Source of the DNA: Candidatus Dechloromonas phosphorivorans
Lineage (GTDB): Bacteria > Pseudomonadota > Gammaproteobacteria > Burkholderiales > Rhodocyclaceae
NCBI GenBank assembly: GCA_016721185.1
Contig: JADKIP010000012.1
Coordinates: 310,001 to 374,000 of the forward strand
Reading direction: 5' to 3'
Length of the DNA stretch: 64,000 nt
The position numbers and the translations under genes were made by a program. Every line of letters starts with the position of its first letter. The stretch's first letter is position 1. This document shows, in pieces, positions 50,426 through 57,788 of the stretch. The notes under the pieces are model-generated. The model did not search any database. It saw nothing but the letters and a program-made list of their open reading frames with translations, and was not told the origin of the DNA.

Positions 50426-51339
50426 GTCTGCAACTCCCAGCCTCGATCCACGTTCTCGAGCGCGGCTGGCTGTCAGCCAACAACATCCTGTTTCTTGAGG
50501 GTGAAAATGCCACGCTGGTTGATAGCGGCTACGTCACGCACGCCACTCAGACCGTCGCGCTGGTCGGCAAAACGCTGGACGGGCGACGCCTCAAACGGCT
50601 GATCAACACCCACTCGCACTCGGACCATATCGGGGGCAATGCCGCCTTGAAGTCTGCTTACGGCTGCGAAATCATTGTCCCCGCCGGCCTCCATGCCGCA
50701 ATTGCCGACTGGGATGAAAACGCCCTGCTCCTCTCGCCGCTCGGCCAGCAATCGGCCCGTTTTCAGCACGACAGCCTGCTCGGTGCCAATAACGAAATTG
50801 AAATGGGTGGGCTCAACTGGCAAACCCTGGCCGTCCCCGGTCACGACATGGAAGCGCTCGGCTACTACAACCCGGAAAAGCGCATTCTGATCTCCGGCGA
50901 CGCCCTCTGGGAAAACGGTTTCGGCGTCATCTTCCCGGAACTGCTCGGCGAAGCCGACGGCTTGAACAGCACGCGTGCGACGCTGGAAATGTTGGCCAAG
51001 CTACCGATCGACATCGTCATTCCCGGCCACGGCAGCCCGTTTGCTGCGGTCGACCTGGCTTTTGAGCGTGCTTTCCGCCGCCTCGACACCTTCACAGCCG
51101 ACATCGACAAGCTGGCCTGGCACGCCATCAAGGTCATCGTCTCGTTTGCCATGATGGAAAAACGCCGCCTGCCGCAGGCCGACTTCCCCGCCTTCATCCT
51201 CAGCCTGCCCTTCGCCGCCGATGTGAATATCCGCTACCTCGATCTGCCCAACGAGCAACTGACCGCCCGGATCGAACGCGAACTCCTGCTGGTCAATGCC
51301 CTGCGCCGTGAAGACGGCTGGCTGCTCGCCGGTGGGTGA
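50422..51339 (+). CDS. MBL-fold metallo-hydrolase
   Basis: 305 residues, beginning LQLPASIHVLERGWLSANNI. Metal motif INTHSHSDHIGGNAAL near 71-86, AVPGHDMEALGYYN near 136 and DIVIPGHGSPF near 197, giving the full set of histidine/aspartate ligands (H-x-H-x-D-H). The C-terminal third (ERAFRRLDTFTADIDKLAWH...) is helical. Substrate unknown; hydroxyacylglutathione-like or thioesterase-like activity is plausible. Different subfamily from the MBL gene at 34375. Overlaps the DUF1289-like gene by four bases. Confidence 0.85.
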   Translation: MSLQLPASIHVLERGWLSANNILFLEGENATLVDSGYVTHATQTVALVGKTLDGRRLKRLINTHSHSDHIGGNAALKSAYGCEIIVPAGLHAAIADWDENALLLSPLGQQSARFQHDSLLGANNEIEMGGLNWQTLAVPGHDMEALGYYNPEKRILISGDALWENGFGVIFPELLGEADGLNSTRATLEMLAKLPIDIVIPGHGSPFAAVDLAFERAFRRLDTFTADIDKLAWHAIKVIVSFAMMEKRRLPQADFPAFILSLPFAADVNIRYLDLPNEQLTARIERELLLVNALRREDGWLLAGG

Positions 51340-51372
51340 TTTTCGGGAACGTTTCTGGAAATATTCCTGGCA

Positions 51373-51390
51373 GTAGCAGCGGACTGCTAC
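51373..51390. other. Small perfect hairpin downstream of the MBL gene
   Basis: GTAGCAG (51373-51379), CGGA, CTGCTAC (51384-51390). No T-run follows, so it is not a clear terminator; may stabilise or process the mRNA between the MBL and DJ-1 genes. Confidence 0.45.
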
Positions 51391-51453
51391 CCGGCCGCCC
51401 GCTTCTTTGCCCAGAATGTCCTCGCCACACCACAAACCCACCAGGAGACAAAC

Positions 51454-52035
51454 ATGGCTGCAAAGAAGATTTTGATGCTGACCGGCGACTACACCGAGGA
51501 TTACGAAACGATGGTGCCCTTTCAGGCGCTATTGATGGTCGGCCACACGGTACACGCCGCCTGCCCAGGCAAAAAAGCCGGCGAACAGGTTCGCACGGCA
51601 ATCCACGATTTTGAAGGTGACCAGACCTACTCGGAAAAGCCCGGCCACAACTTCACGCTGAACGCGACCTTCGACGAAATTGACGTCGCATCCTACGACG
51701 CACTGCTCATCCCCGGTGGCCGCGCCCCGGAATACCTGCGCCTCAACCCCAAGGTCATTGCCGCGGTCCAGCACTTCGCCAGCGCCAACAAACCCATCGC
51801 CGCCGTCTGCCATGGTGCTCAACTCCTCAGCGCCGCCGGCGTGTTGGCCGGGCGCTCCTGCAGCGCCTACCCGGCCTGCGCCCCCGAAGTAAAACTGGCC
51901 GGCGGCAGCTACGCCGACATTCCGGTCGATCAAGCCCACGTAGACGGCAATCTCGTCACTGCCCCGGCCTGGCCGGCGCATCCCGACTGGCTCGCCAAAT
52001 TCCTGCAAGTATTGGGCACGCGAATCGAACTTTAA
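51454..52035 (+). CDS. DJ-1/PfpI family protein
   Basis: 193 residues: KKILMLTGDYTEDYETMVPF at the start, YDALLIPGGRAPEYLRLNPK near 77 and the nucleophile elbow AAVCHGAQLLSAAGVL with Cys119. In this family members act as glyoxalase III, protease or chaperone-like deglycases. GSYADIPVDQAHVDGNLVTAP near 150-170 is typical of the PfpI branch. Preceded by AGGAG. Probably a stress or carbonyl-detoxifying enzyme; exact substrate unknown. Confidence 0.87.
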   Translation: MAAKKILMLTGDYTEDYETMVPFQALLMVGHTVHAACPGKKAGEQVRTAIHDFEGDQTYSEKPGHNFTLNATFDEIDVASYDALLIPGGRAPEYLRLNPKVIAAVQHFASANKPIAAVCHGAQLLSAAGVLAGRSCSAYPACAPEVKLAGGSYADIPVDQAHVDGNLVTAPAWPAHPDWLAKFLQVLGTRIEL

Positions 52036-52086
52036 TCTCACCCGGGGCGGCATGGCGTCGCCCCGTTTTGGCAGCGGGAGAAATCC

Positions 52087-52398
52087 ATGTGCGAAATCTA
52101 CGTCAAGGCCGACCCGATCCTCTACGAATCGCGCGCCCGTTCGCTGCGCATCCACGGCTGCGTTACCAAAATCCGCCTGGAAAACCTGTTCTGGGACATC
52201 CTGGCCGAACTCGCCGCCACCGATGGCTACACGACCAATCAGCTGATCACCAAGCTCTACGATGAGTTGCTGGAATATCGCGGCGAAATCGAAAACTTCG
52301 CCTCATTTCTCCGCGTTTCCTGCCTGCGCTATCTGACACTGAGAAAAGGCGTTGGCGAACGACCGGCACTCAGCATTGTCGATAAAAACGCGGCCTGA
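52087..52398 (+). CDS. Ribbon-helix-helix domain protein
   Basis: 103 residues. Middle region SLRIHGCVTKIRLENLFWDILAELAATDGYTTNQLITKLYDELLEYRGEIENFASFLRVSCLRYL fits the RHH_4 domain (arylsulfatase-regulator-like): a strand followed by two helices. May bind DNA or be an adaptor; the target is unknown. ATG 52087 has GGGAG upstream. Last gene of the rightward block, convergent with the M20 hydrolase with only 14 bases between. Confidence 0.78.
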   Translation: MCEIYVKADPILYESRARSLRIHGCVTKIRLENLFWDILAELAATDGYTTNQLITKLYDELLEYRGEIENFASFLRVSCLRYLTLRKGVGERPALSIVDKNAA

Positions 52399-52412
52399 AC
52401 GAATCCAGCCCG

Positions 52413-53588
52413 TCAGGCTTTCGGCAAAGCCCGGCGCAGCAGATTGACCCAGTAACTGACCCCAAGTGTCAGCAACTCGTCATTGAAGTCGTAATGCGGG
52501 TTATGCAAAGTGCAACCGCCCGTCCCCGGCCCGTTGCCCAGCCAGACGTAGCAGCCCGGCTTCTCCCGCAGCATGTAGGAAAAGTCCTCAGCACCCATCG
52601 ACGGCAGTACGTCAGTGAGCACACGCTCTCGCCCAAACACTTCAGCCGCAACCTCACGACAGAAATTTGCCTCGGAAACGCTGTTGACCGTAGCCGGGTA
52701 GCGGTGGTCGAAATGAACCCCGATCTGCGCCCCGTTTGCCGCCGCAATGCCGCTGCACAAACGCTCGATGGCGCGCTCGACCGTCTCCTGCACTTCTGAC
52801 TTGAAGCTGCGGATCGTGCCGCGCAAAACCACCTCTTCCGGGATAATGTTCCACGCCTCGCCGGCATGAAACTGGGTCACGCTGACCACCGCCGATTCGC
52901 AAGGATGCAGGTTGCGGCTGACCACCGTTTGCAAAGCTTGGACTAGTTGAGCCCCGGCGACGATGGAATCGACCCCCTGATGCGGCATCGCGGCATGGCA
53001 GCCATGACCGCGAATGGTGATTTCAAAAGCGCAGGTGCCAGCCATGACCGGCCCCGGCATCACCGCCATTTCACCCACAGGAATACCCGGCCAATTGTGC
53101 AGGCCAAACACAGTTTCGACCGGAAAACGCTCGAACAAACCGTCCTCGATCATCACCGCCGCGCCACCTTCCGATTCCTCGGCCGGCTGGAAGATGAAAA
53201 CGGCAATCCCGTCAAAATCGGGGTGACTGGCGCAATAGCGCGCCGCACCGAGCAGCATCGCGGTATGGCCGTCGTGGCCGCAGGCGTGCATCTTGCCGGC
53301 ATGGCGCGAGTGGTGCGGAAACTCGTTCATCTCGGCCAGCGGCAAGGCGTCCATGTCGGCGCGCAGGCCAATCATCCGCGATGAAGTGCCTGCCCGAAGC
53401 ACGCCGACCACGCCCGTTTTGGCAAGGCCGCGATGGACCTCCAGACCGTAGCGCTCCAGCTCGCGGGCAACCAGATCGGCCGTGCGATCCTCACTGAAAG
53501 CCAGCTCGGGATGGGCATGAATATCGCGCCGTTGCGCGGTCAATTCGGCGAGAAAGGGTAAATCCAGCAGGGAAAGGGTCGAGGGCAT
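52413..53588 (-). CDS. M20 family amidohydrolase (hippurate hydrolase-like)
   Basis: 391 residues; zinc aminoacylase/carboxypeptidase of the IAA-amino acid hydrolase branch, cytoplasmic. Motifs: RRDIHAHPELAFSEDRTA near 19, GKMHACGHDGHTAMLLGAAR near 98 (metal ligands), FIFQPAEESEGGAAVMI near 133, GRGHAAMPHQGVDSI-type sequence GHGCHAAMPHQGVD near 195, and MGAEDFSYMLREKPGCYVWLG near 340. Cleaves N-acyl amino acids; the substrate is not predictable. Single-gene unit. Confidence 0.9.
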   Translation of the reverse strand: MPSTLSLLDLPFLAELTAQRRDIHAHPELAFSEDRTADLVARELERYGLEVHRGLAKTGVVGVLRAGTSSRMIGLRADMDALPLAEMNEFPHHSRHAGKMHACGHDGHTAMLLGAARYCASHPDFDGIAVFIFQPAEESEGGAAVMIEDGLFERFPVETVFGLHNWPGIPVGEMAVMPGPVMAGTCAFEITIRGHGCHAAMPHQGVDSIVAGAQLVQALQTVVSRNLHPCESAVVSVTQFHAGEAWNIIPEEVVLRGTIRSFKSEVQETVERAIERLCSGIAAANGAQIGVHFDHRYPATVNSVSEANFCREVAAEVFGRERVLTDVLPSMGAEDFSYMLREKPGCYVWLGNGPGTGGCTLHNPHYDFNDELLTLGVSYWVNLLRRALPKA

Positions 53589-53659
53589 GGGCGTCTCCTT
53601 GTTTAATTGAATTATGCCGCGGCTTGCCGGGGCGCGCCGCCTTCATTATGCTGCAACTC

Positions 53660-54505
53660 ATGGAACTCATTCTCATTAGCGGTCTCTCCGGCTCCGGCAA
53701 GTCCGTCGCCCTCCACCTCCTTGAAGACGCAGGCTACTACTGCGTCGACAACCTACCGGTCGCGATGCTGACTTTACTCGTCCGCATGCTCAAAGAAGAG
53801 GCAATCAGCAAGGTTGCCGTTGCCGTCGACGCACGCTCCGGTCACGGGATCGAGCTCCTTCCCGGCAAACTGAAGCTGCTCGCCGAAGATGGCGTGCGCC
53901 CAACCTTCCTGTTTCTGCACTCGAATGAAGAAACACTGCTCAAACGCTATTCCGAATCCCGCCGCCGGCACCCAATGGCCAGCGCCGGGCAATCGCTGGA
54001 TGAAGCTATCCGCAGTGAACGTCTGTTGCTTGAACCCATCTCCGGCCTGGGCCATCGCATCGATACCAGCGGCCTGAAAGCCAACGCCCTGCGCGAGTGG
54101 GTCCGCCAGTTCATTGAGGCCGAGCCGGGCCAGGGGCTGACCTTGATGTTCGAGTCCTTCGGCTTCAAACATGGGCTGCCGCTTGATGCCGACCTTGTGT
54201 TTGACGTGCGCTGCCTGCCCAACCCCCATTACGACCCCGCCCTGCGCCTGCAGACTGGCAAGGACAAACCGGTCATCGACTTCCTCGAAGCCGAGGCCGA
54301 AGTCTGCCGGATGCGTGACGACATCGCCCGCTTTGTCGCCACCTGGCTACCCTGCTACATCCGCGACAACCGCAACTATCTGACAGTCGCCATCGGCTGC
54401 ACCGGCGGCCAGCACCGGTCGGTCTATATCGCCGAATGGCTGGCCGCCGAATTCCGCAACCAGGCCCGCGTGCTGGTTCGTCACCGCACCCTCGCTGGCG
54501 GGTGA
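53660..54505 (+). CDS. rapZ: RNase adapter protein RapZ (YvcJ family)
   Basis: Nucleotide-binding protein that in enterobacteria controls GlmZ/GlmS levels through RNase E. 281 residues from ATG 53660: Walker A ISGLSGSGKSVALHLLEDAG (GKS at 13-15), YYCVDNLPVAML near 28, FDVRCLPNPHYDPALRLQTGKD near 180 and AIGCTGGQHRSVYIAEWLA near 248. An in-frame ATG at 53648 would add four residues. Unusual in not following ptsN/hprK; here it heads a run of coupled genes. Confidence 0.93.
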   Translation: MELILISGLSGSGKSVALHLLEDAGYYCVDNLPVAMLTLLVRMLKEEAISKVAVAVDARSGHGIELLPGKLKLLAEDGVRPTFLFLHSNEETLLKRYSESRRRHPMASAGQSLDEAIRSERLLLEPISGLGHRIDTSGLKANALREWVRQFIEAEPGQGLTLMFESFGFKHGLPLDADLVFDVRCLPNPHYDPALRLQTGKDKPVIDFLEAEAEVCRMRDDIARFVATWLPCYIRDNRNYLTVAIGCTGGQHRSVYIAEWLAAEFRNQARVLVRHRTLAGG

Positions 54506-54879
54506 TGCACTGGCTGGCGCTGATCCGGCCGGGCGACTGGCTGATCATGGTCGCCAGCGCTGTGCTGGTCGGCGTCAGCATCCCGACCTTCTGGCAAGGC
54601 GGGATGGCTGACCGGGCAATCATTCGACAAGAGGGCAAGGTCTTTGCCGAGGTTGATTTGCGCAGCAAACGTCAATTTGAAGTGAGCGGCCCGCTGGGCA
54701 CAACACTGATCGCCGTCGAACCCGGCCGCGCCCGCGTCATCAGCGACCCTGGGCCGCGCCAATATTGCGTTCGCCAGGGCTGGCTGATGCGCCCCGGCGA
54801 GATCGCTATCTGCGCCCCCAACCGGGTCAGTGTGCAGATCGCGGGACGAACCAAGATTTATGACTCAATCAGTTATTGA
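54505..54879 (+). CDS. NusG domain II-containing protein
   Basis: 124 residues; one N-terminal membrane anchor (GDWLIMVASAVLVGVSIPTFW near 11-31) and an extracytoplasmic beta domain, GKVFAEVDLRSKRQFEVSGPLGTTLIAVEPGRARVISDPGPRQYC, the NusG II fold. ATG 54505 overlaps the rapZ stop (TGATG). This protein usually travels with the Gx transporter family gene that follows. In several bacteria the pair occurs near flavin-transfer (ApbE) systems, but no ApbE is seen here. Confidence 0.82.
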   Translation: MHWLALIRPGDWLIMVASAVLVGVSIPTFWQGGMADRAIIRQEGKVFAEVDLRSKRQFEVSGPLGTTLIAVEPGRARVISDPGPRQYCVRQGWLMRPGEIAICAPNRVSVQIAGRTKIYDSISY

Positions 54880-55396
54880 ACTCACCGTCACCGATGAAGA
54901 CCGGCGGGTCGCCTGGCTGACCACCGTGGCGGTCGGGCTGTCGCTGGTCGATGCCGCCATTCCCTCGCCCTTGCCGGGCGTCAAACCGGGGCTGGCCAAT
55001 ATCGTCACACTGGTGGTTCTAGCGCGTTATGGCTGGGCCACCGCCGTCTGGGTCAGCGGTTTGCGCATCCTGGCTGGCAGTCTGCTCCTCGGTTTTTTCC
55101 TCGCGCCCGGCTTTTTCCTCTCCCTGGCCGGCAGCACGCTCAGTCTGCTGACACTGGGCCTCACCCGCCATCTGCCTGTGCGCTGGTTCGGCCCGGTCAG
55201 CCTGAGCATCCTCGCCGCCTTTGCCCATATTGGCGGGCAATTACTGCTCGCCCGCGTCTGGCTGATTCCGCACGATGGCGTCTTTTTGCTGACACCGATT
55301 TTTGCCGCGGCGGCGCTGGTCTTTGGCACCATCAACGGCCTGATCGCAGCTAAACTGCTGGCTGAACCCGCGCCCCCGGAAAGCCCTCATGTCTAA
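54860..55396 (+). CDS. Gx transporter family protein (heptaprenyl-diphosphate synthase component I-like)
   Basis: 178 residues with about five membrane helices, beginning after a short soluble tail: VAVGLSLVDAAIPSPLPGVKPGLANIVTLVVLARYG near 23-58, whose PGVKxGLANIVTL motif is the family hallmark. Related proteins are substrate-binding (ECF-type S component-like) membrane proteins. ATG 54860 overlaps the previous gene by 20 bases and ends eight bases inside ubiX. Ligand unknown; a flavin or prenyl compound is a guess from its neighbours. Confidence 0.83.
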   Translation: MTQSVIELTVTDEDRRVAWLTTVAVGLSLVDAAIPSPLPGVKPGLANIVTLVVLARYGWATAVWVSGLRILAGSLLLGFFLAPGFFLSLAGSTLSLLTLGLTRHLPVRWFGPVSLSILAAFAHIGGQLLLARVWLIPHDGVFLLTPIFAAAALVFGTINGLIAAKLLAEPAPPESPHV

Positions 55397-55994
55397 GACC
55401 ATCTGCCTTGCGCTCACCGGTGCCTCCGGCATGCCCTACGGCCTGCGCCTGCTGGAATGCCTGCTCGCCGCCGGCTGCACGGTGCAGCTGCTCTATTCGC
55501 AAGCCTCGCAGATTGTTGCCAAGCAGGAAATGGATTTCGAACTCCCCTCCCGCCCGGCCGAAGCCAAAGCCGCCTTACTGGCGCGCTATCCTGCGGTCAA
55601 CCCGGAAAAACTGCTGGTTTTCGGTCGCGAAGAATGGTTTGCCCCGGTTGCCTCCGGCTCCAACCCACCCGACGCAATGGTCATTTGCCCCTGCTCGATG
55701 GGCACCATGGCCGCCATTGCCCAGGGATTGGCCGACAAGTTAATCGAACGTGCCGCCGATGTCGTCCTCAAGGAAGGCCGCAAATTGGTGCTGGTTCCAC
55801 GTGAAACGCCCTTCTCGGCCATCCACCTCGAAAACATGCTGCGCCTGTCACGGGCCGGTGCCGTCATCCTGCCACCCAGCCCCGGCTTCTACCATCACCC
55901 AAAAACCGTGCAGGATATTGTCGATTTCGTCGTCGCTCGCATCCTCGACCAGATCAGGATTCCGCACACGCTGATGCAGCGCTGGGGCGCGTGA
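55389..55994 (+). CDS. ubiX: Flavin prenyltransferase UbiX
   Basis: Makes prenylated FMN, the cofactor of UbiD decarboxylase in ubiquinone synthesis. 201 residues: CLALTGASGMPYGLRLLECL (phosphate/FMN loop) at 6-25, APVASGSNPPDAMVICPCSMGTMAAIAQG near 83-111, LVLVPRETPFSAIHLENMLRL near 134 and AVILPPSPGFYHHPKTVQDIVDFVVARILD near 158. Complete. Overlaps both neighbours, so it is part of the rapZ run. Together with ubiUVT the window therefore holds four ubiquinone genes in two places. Confidence 0.94.
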   Translation: MSKTICLALTGASGMPYGLRLLECLLAAGCTVQLLYSQASQIVAKQEMDFELPSRPAEAKAALLARYPAVNPEKLLVFGREEWFAPVASGSNPPDAMVICPCSMGTMAAIAQGLADKLIERAADVVLKEGRKLVLVPRETPFSAIHLENMLRLSRAGAVILPPSPGFYHHPKTVQDIVDFVVARILDQIRIPHTLMQRWGA

Positions 55995-56626
55995 TGGGCT
56001 GGTTCGATTTCGTCCGCTCACCGACGGGAGCTACGGTGAATACCCTGAACATTCCCATCTTCCCGCTCGATACCGTATTTTTCCCCGGCGGGGTTTTGCC
56101 CCTGAAAATATTCGAGCAGCGCTACCTCGACATGGCCGCCACCTGCATGCGGGAAAACAGCCCATTCGGTATCTGCCTGATCGCCAATGGCGGCGAAACC
56201 GGGCTTGCCGCCGAACCGCACATGGTCGGCACCATCGCGACGATTGGCAATTGGGAGATGGAACAACTCGGCATTCTGATGATCACGGCCAAGGGCGGGC
56301 GACGCTTTCGCATCATGGAGGCCAAAACTGACCCGGGCAACCTGCTTCAAGCCTCGGTAGAGATTCTCGCCGAAGCCATGCCGATAGCGCTGCCATCGGA
56401 GCGCAAATGCCTGCTTCCTCTGCTTGAGCGCGTCGTCAGGGATCTGGGGACTGAGCGGATTCCAGAACCGCATCAATATGACGACGCGGAGTGGGTCGGC
56501 TACCGGATTACCGAAGTGCTACCGATCAACAATCTGGCAAAACAAAAACTGCTGGAACTGGAAGACCCGCTCGTTCGACTGGAAATTCTCGAAAAATTTC
56601 TCGATCAACGCAATCTGCTGGGCTGA
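55994..56626 (+). CDS. LON substrate-binding domain protein
   Basis: 210 residues, start ATG 55994 overlapping the ubiX stop (TGATG); a GTG at 56036 would match the domain start more closely. Reads LNIPIFPLDTVFFPGGVLPLKIFEQRYLDM (strand-helix of the LON domain) then AAEPHMVGTIATIGNWEM and LLPLLERVVRDLG. No ATPase or protease domain follows, so it is a stand-alone LON N-domain protein of unknown role. Confidence 0.85.
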   Translation: MGWFDFVRSPTGATVNTLNIPIFPLDTVFFPGGVLPLKIFEQRYLDMAATCMRENSPFGICLIANGGETGLAAEPHMVGTIATIGNWEMEQLGILMITAKGGRRFRIMEAKTDPGNLLQASVEILAEAMPIALPSERKCLLPLLERVVRDLGTERIPEPHQYDDAEWVGYRITEVLPINNLAKQKLLELEDPLVRLEILEKFLDQRNLLG

Positions 56627-56739
56627 ACCGGCTCTAATTTCCGGCTCATCGGGCAAAAGCGGCCGGAACAAGCTTGGCCACGCCGGAAAACAACGGGCTT
56701 GATGCGTGCCCTACGCACCAAGCCAAAACCAGCAAGAAA

Positions 56740-57180
56740 TCAGAGAATTTCAGTCAGCGTCTCGCGCTGTTCAAGTTCGCTGCCGAAATGGGTTACTTCC
56801 AGACCCAGCGCGTCACGGGAAGAGATCACCCCCAGCGGCCGGCCGTCTGAATCGATCACCGGCATATGGCGGAAGCCGCCTTCGAACATCATGTGCAAGG
56901 CATGGCCGAAAGGCTTGTCCGGCCCGATGCTTTGCGGATCGGCAGTCATCACCGAGCCAACCAGCGTCGAATTAATATCCAGACCTTCAGCCAGAACCTT
57001 GAAAGTCAGATCCCGTTCAGTACAAATCCCGATGAGTTTCCCATCGCGTTGATCAACCACCAGCAGCGCAGCGACCTTGCACTGTTTCATCTGGCTGGCC
57101 ACAGCACGAACATTCATATCAGGGGTGACCGTCAGTAAATCACGGTTTTCAATGACTTTTAGTACCGCGCGATTTGGCAT
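56740..57180 (-). CDS. CBS-domain pair protein
   Basis: 146 residues containing two CBS motifs: LTVTPDMNVRAVASQMKQCKVAALLVVDQRDGKLIGICTERDL (residues ~17-60) and DPQSIGPDKPFGHALHMMFEGGFRHMPVIDSDGRPLGVISSRDAL (~83-127). Such stand-alone pairs sense adenine nucleotides. Single gene, divergent from the accessory island to the right. A GAGACAAAC-like sequence lies before ATG 57180. Confidence 0.88.
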   Translation of the reverse strand: MPNRAVLKVIENRDLLTVTPDMNVRAVASQMKQCKVAALLVVDQRDGKLIGICTERDLTFKVLAEGLDINSTLVGSVMTADPQSIGPDKPFGHALHMMFEGGFRHMPVIDSDGRPLGVISSRDALGLEVTHFGSELEQRETLTEIL

Positions 57181-57328
57181 TGGTTTGTCTCCGAGTTGTA
57201 ATAGTTCTAGAGAGACAAGCGCAAAGCGTCAAAAGTTCGGCAGCAGAGGAAAGAGTTTTCTCTGAGCTAACGAATAGTCGATTTGATTTGGTAGACCGGA
57301 GGAAGCGAGCCAGAAAACTGAAAGTTTT

Positions 57329-57346
57329 TGGAGCGGGCGAAGGGAA
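57329..57346 (-). other. Fragment equal to the 3' end of a tRNA-Gly-type gene (candidate att remnant)
   Basis: TGGAGCGGGCGAAGGGAA is the reverse complement of TTCCCTTCGCCCGCTCCA, the typical end (T-stem 3' side, acceptor stem, CCA) of betaproteobacterial tRNA-Gly genes of the UCC/CCC type. The match stops at the T loop and there is no full tRNA. Such pieces are left as attL/attR by elements integrating at tRNA ends, and it lies at the edge of the accessory island 57181-60330. No integrase is seen. Confidence 0.45.
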
Positions 57347-57383
57347 CGTTACCGGTTTCCTAACCCGTTGATAAATACCATTT

Positions 57384-57423
57384 TCCACAACCCTGATTGA
57401 CAGGGTATGGACTCGATTGTGGA
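57384..57423. other. Two-part inverted repeat in the CBS-island gap
   Basis: Outer arms TCCACAA (57384-57390) and TTGTGGA (57417-57423), inner hairpin CCCTG (57391-57395), loop ATTGA, CAGGG (57401-57405). Could fold as RNA or bind a dimeric protein. The rest of the 410-base gap 57181-57590 shows no gene. Confidence 0.5.
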
Positions 57424-57590
57424 CTTGAATATCCGGTCCGTCAATTTCCCGACACTGCAGGCAGGCCGCTACAAACCGCCCCAGCATAAAAATCAGAACT
57501 TCCTTCGGTGCCGTGTCGTGAGCCCTGGAGGCCCTTTCCTCAAGATGACGGTGTGCCGATTTGGCACTACTCTATTCGAAAGGAATGACA

Positions 57591-57749
57591 ATGACGACCA
57601 AGACTTCTGCTCCCAAGGCTCCGGCCGCCCCGATGACCCAGACCGCTGCCGCGCGTATCCAGAGCGCGACCGCCAAGGCGGGCGGAGTGTCCAAGGCTAG
57701 CTTTGCCGCTCGCGCACAACGTGCGGCGGCAAAGGGTGGCAAGCGCTAA
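57591..57749 (+). CDS. Small Ala/Lys-rich protein (seed-maturation-like)
   Basis: 52 residues, very basic: KTSAPKAPAAPMTQTAAARI, then SATAKAGGVSKASFAARAQR and AAAKGGKR. Resembles small proteins sometimes labelled seed maturation protein in proteobacterial accessory regions. ATG 57591 is set by AAAGGA at a good distance; ATG 57585 is too close to it. No known function. It is separated from the next gene by a hairpin. Confidence 0.6.
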   Translation: MTTKTSAPKAPAAPMTQTAAARIQSATAKAGGVSKASFAARAQRAAAKGGKR

Positions 57750-57788
57750 TCAGGGAGGGGGCGGGTAATTCCCGCCCTGATAAACATG
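57749..57788 (+). promoter_or_regulatory. Hairpin with Shine-Dalgarno sequence in its bulge
   Basis: Lower stem ATCAG (57749-57753) with CTGAT (57777-57781); upper stem GGCGGG (57760-57765), loop TAATT, CCCGCC (57771-57776); six-base bulge GGAGGG (57754-57759). The unfolded distance from GGAGGG to ATG 57786 is 26 bases, too long for initiation, but folding of the upper stem alone shortens it to nine. Confidence 0.6.

Noticed and set aside
57300..57380. A complete tRNA gene next to the accessory island
   Set aside because: Only the last 18 bases of a tRNA-Gly-like sequence are present; no D-arm, anticodon arm or T loop can be drawn.
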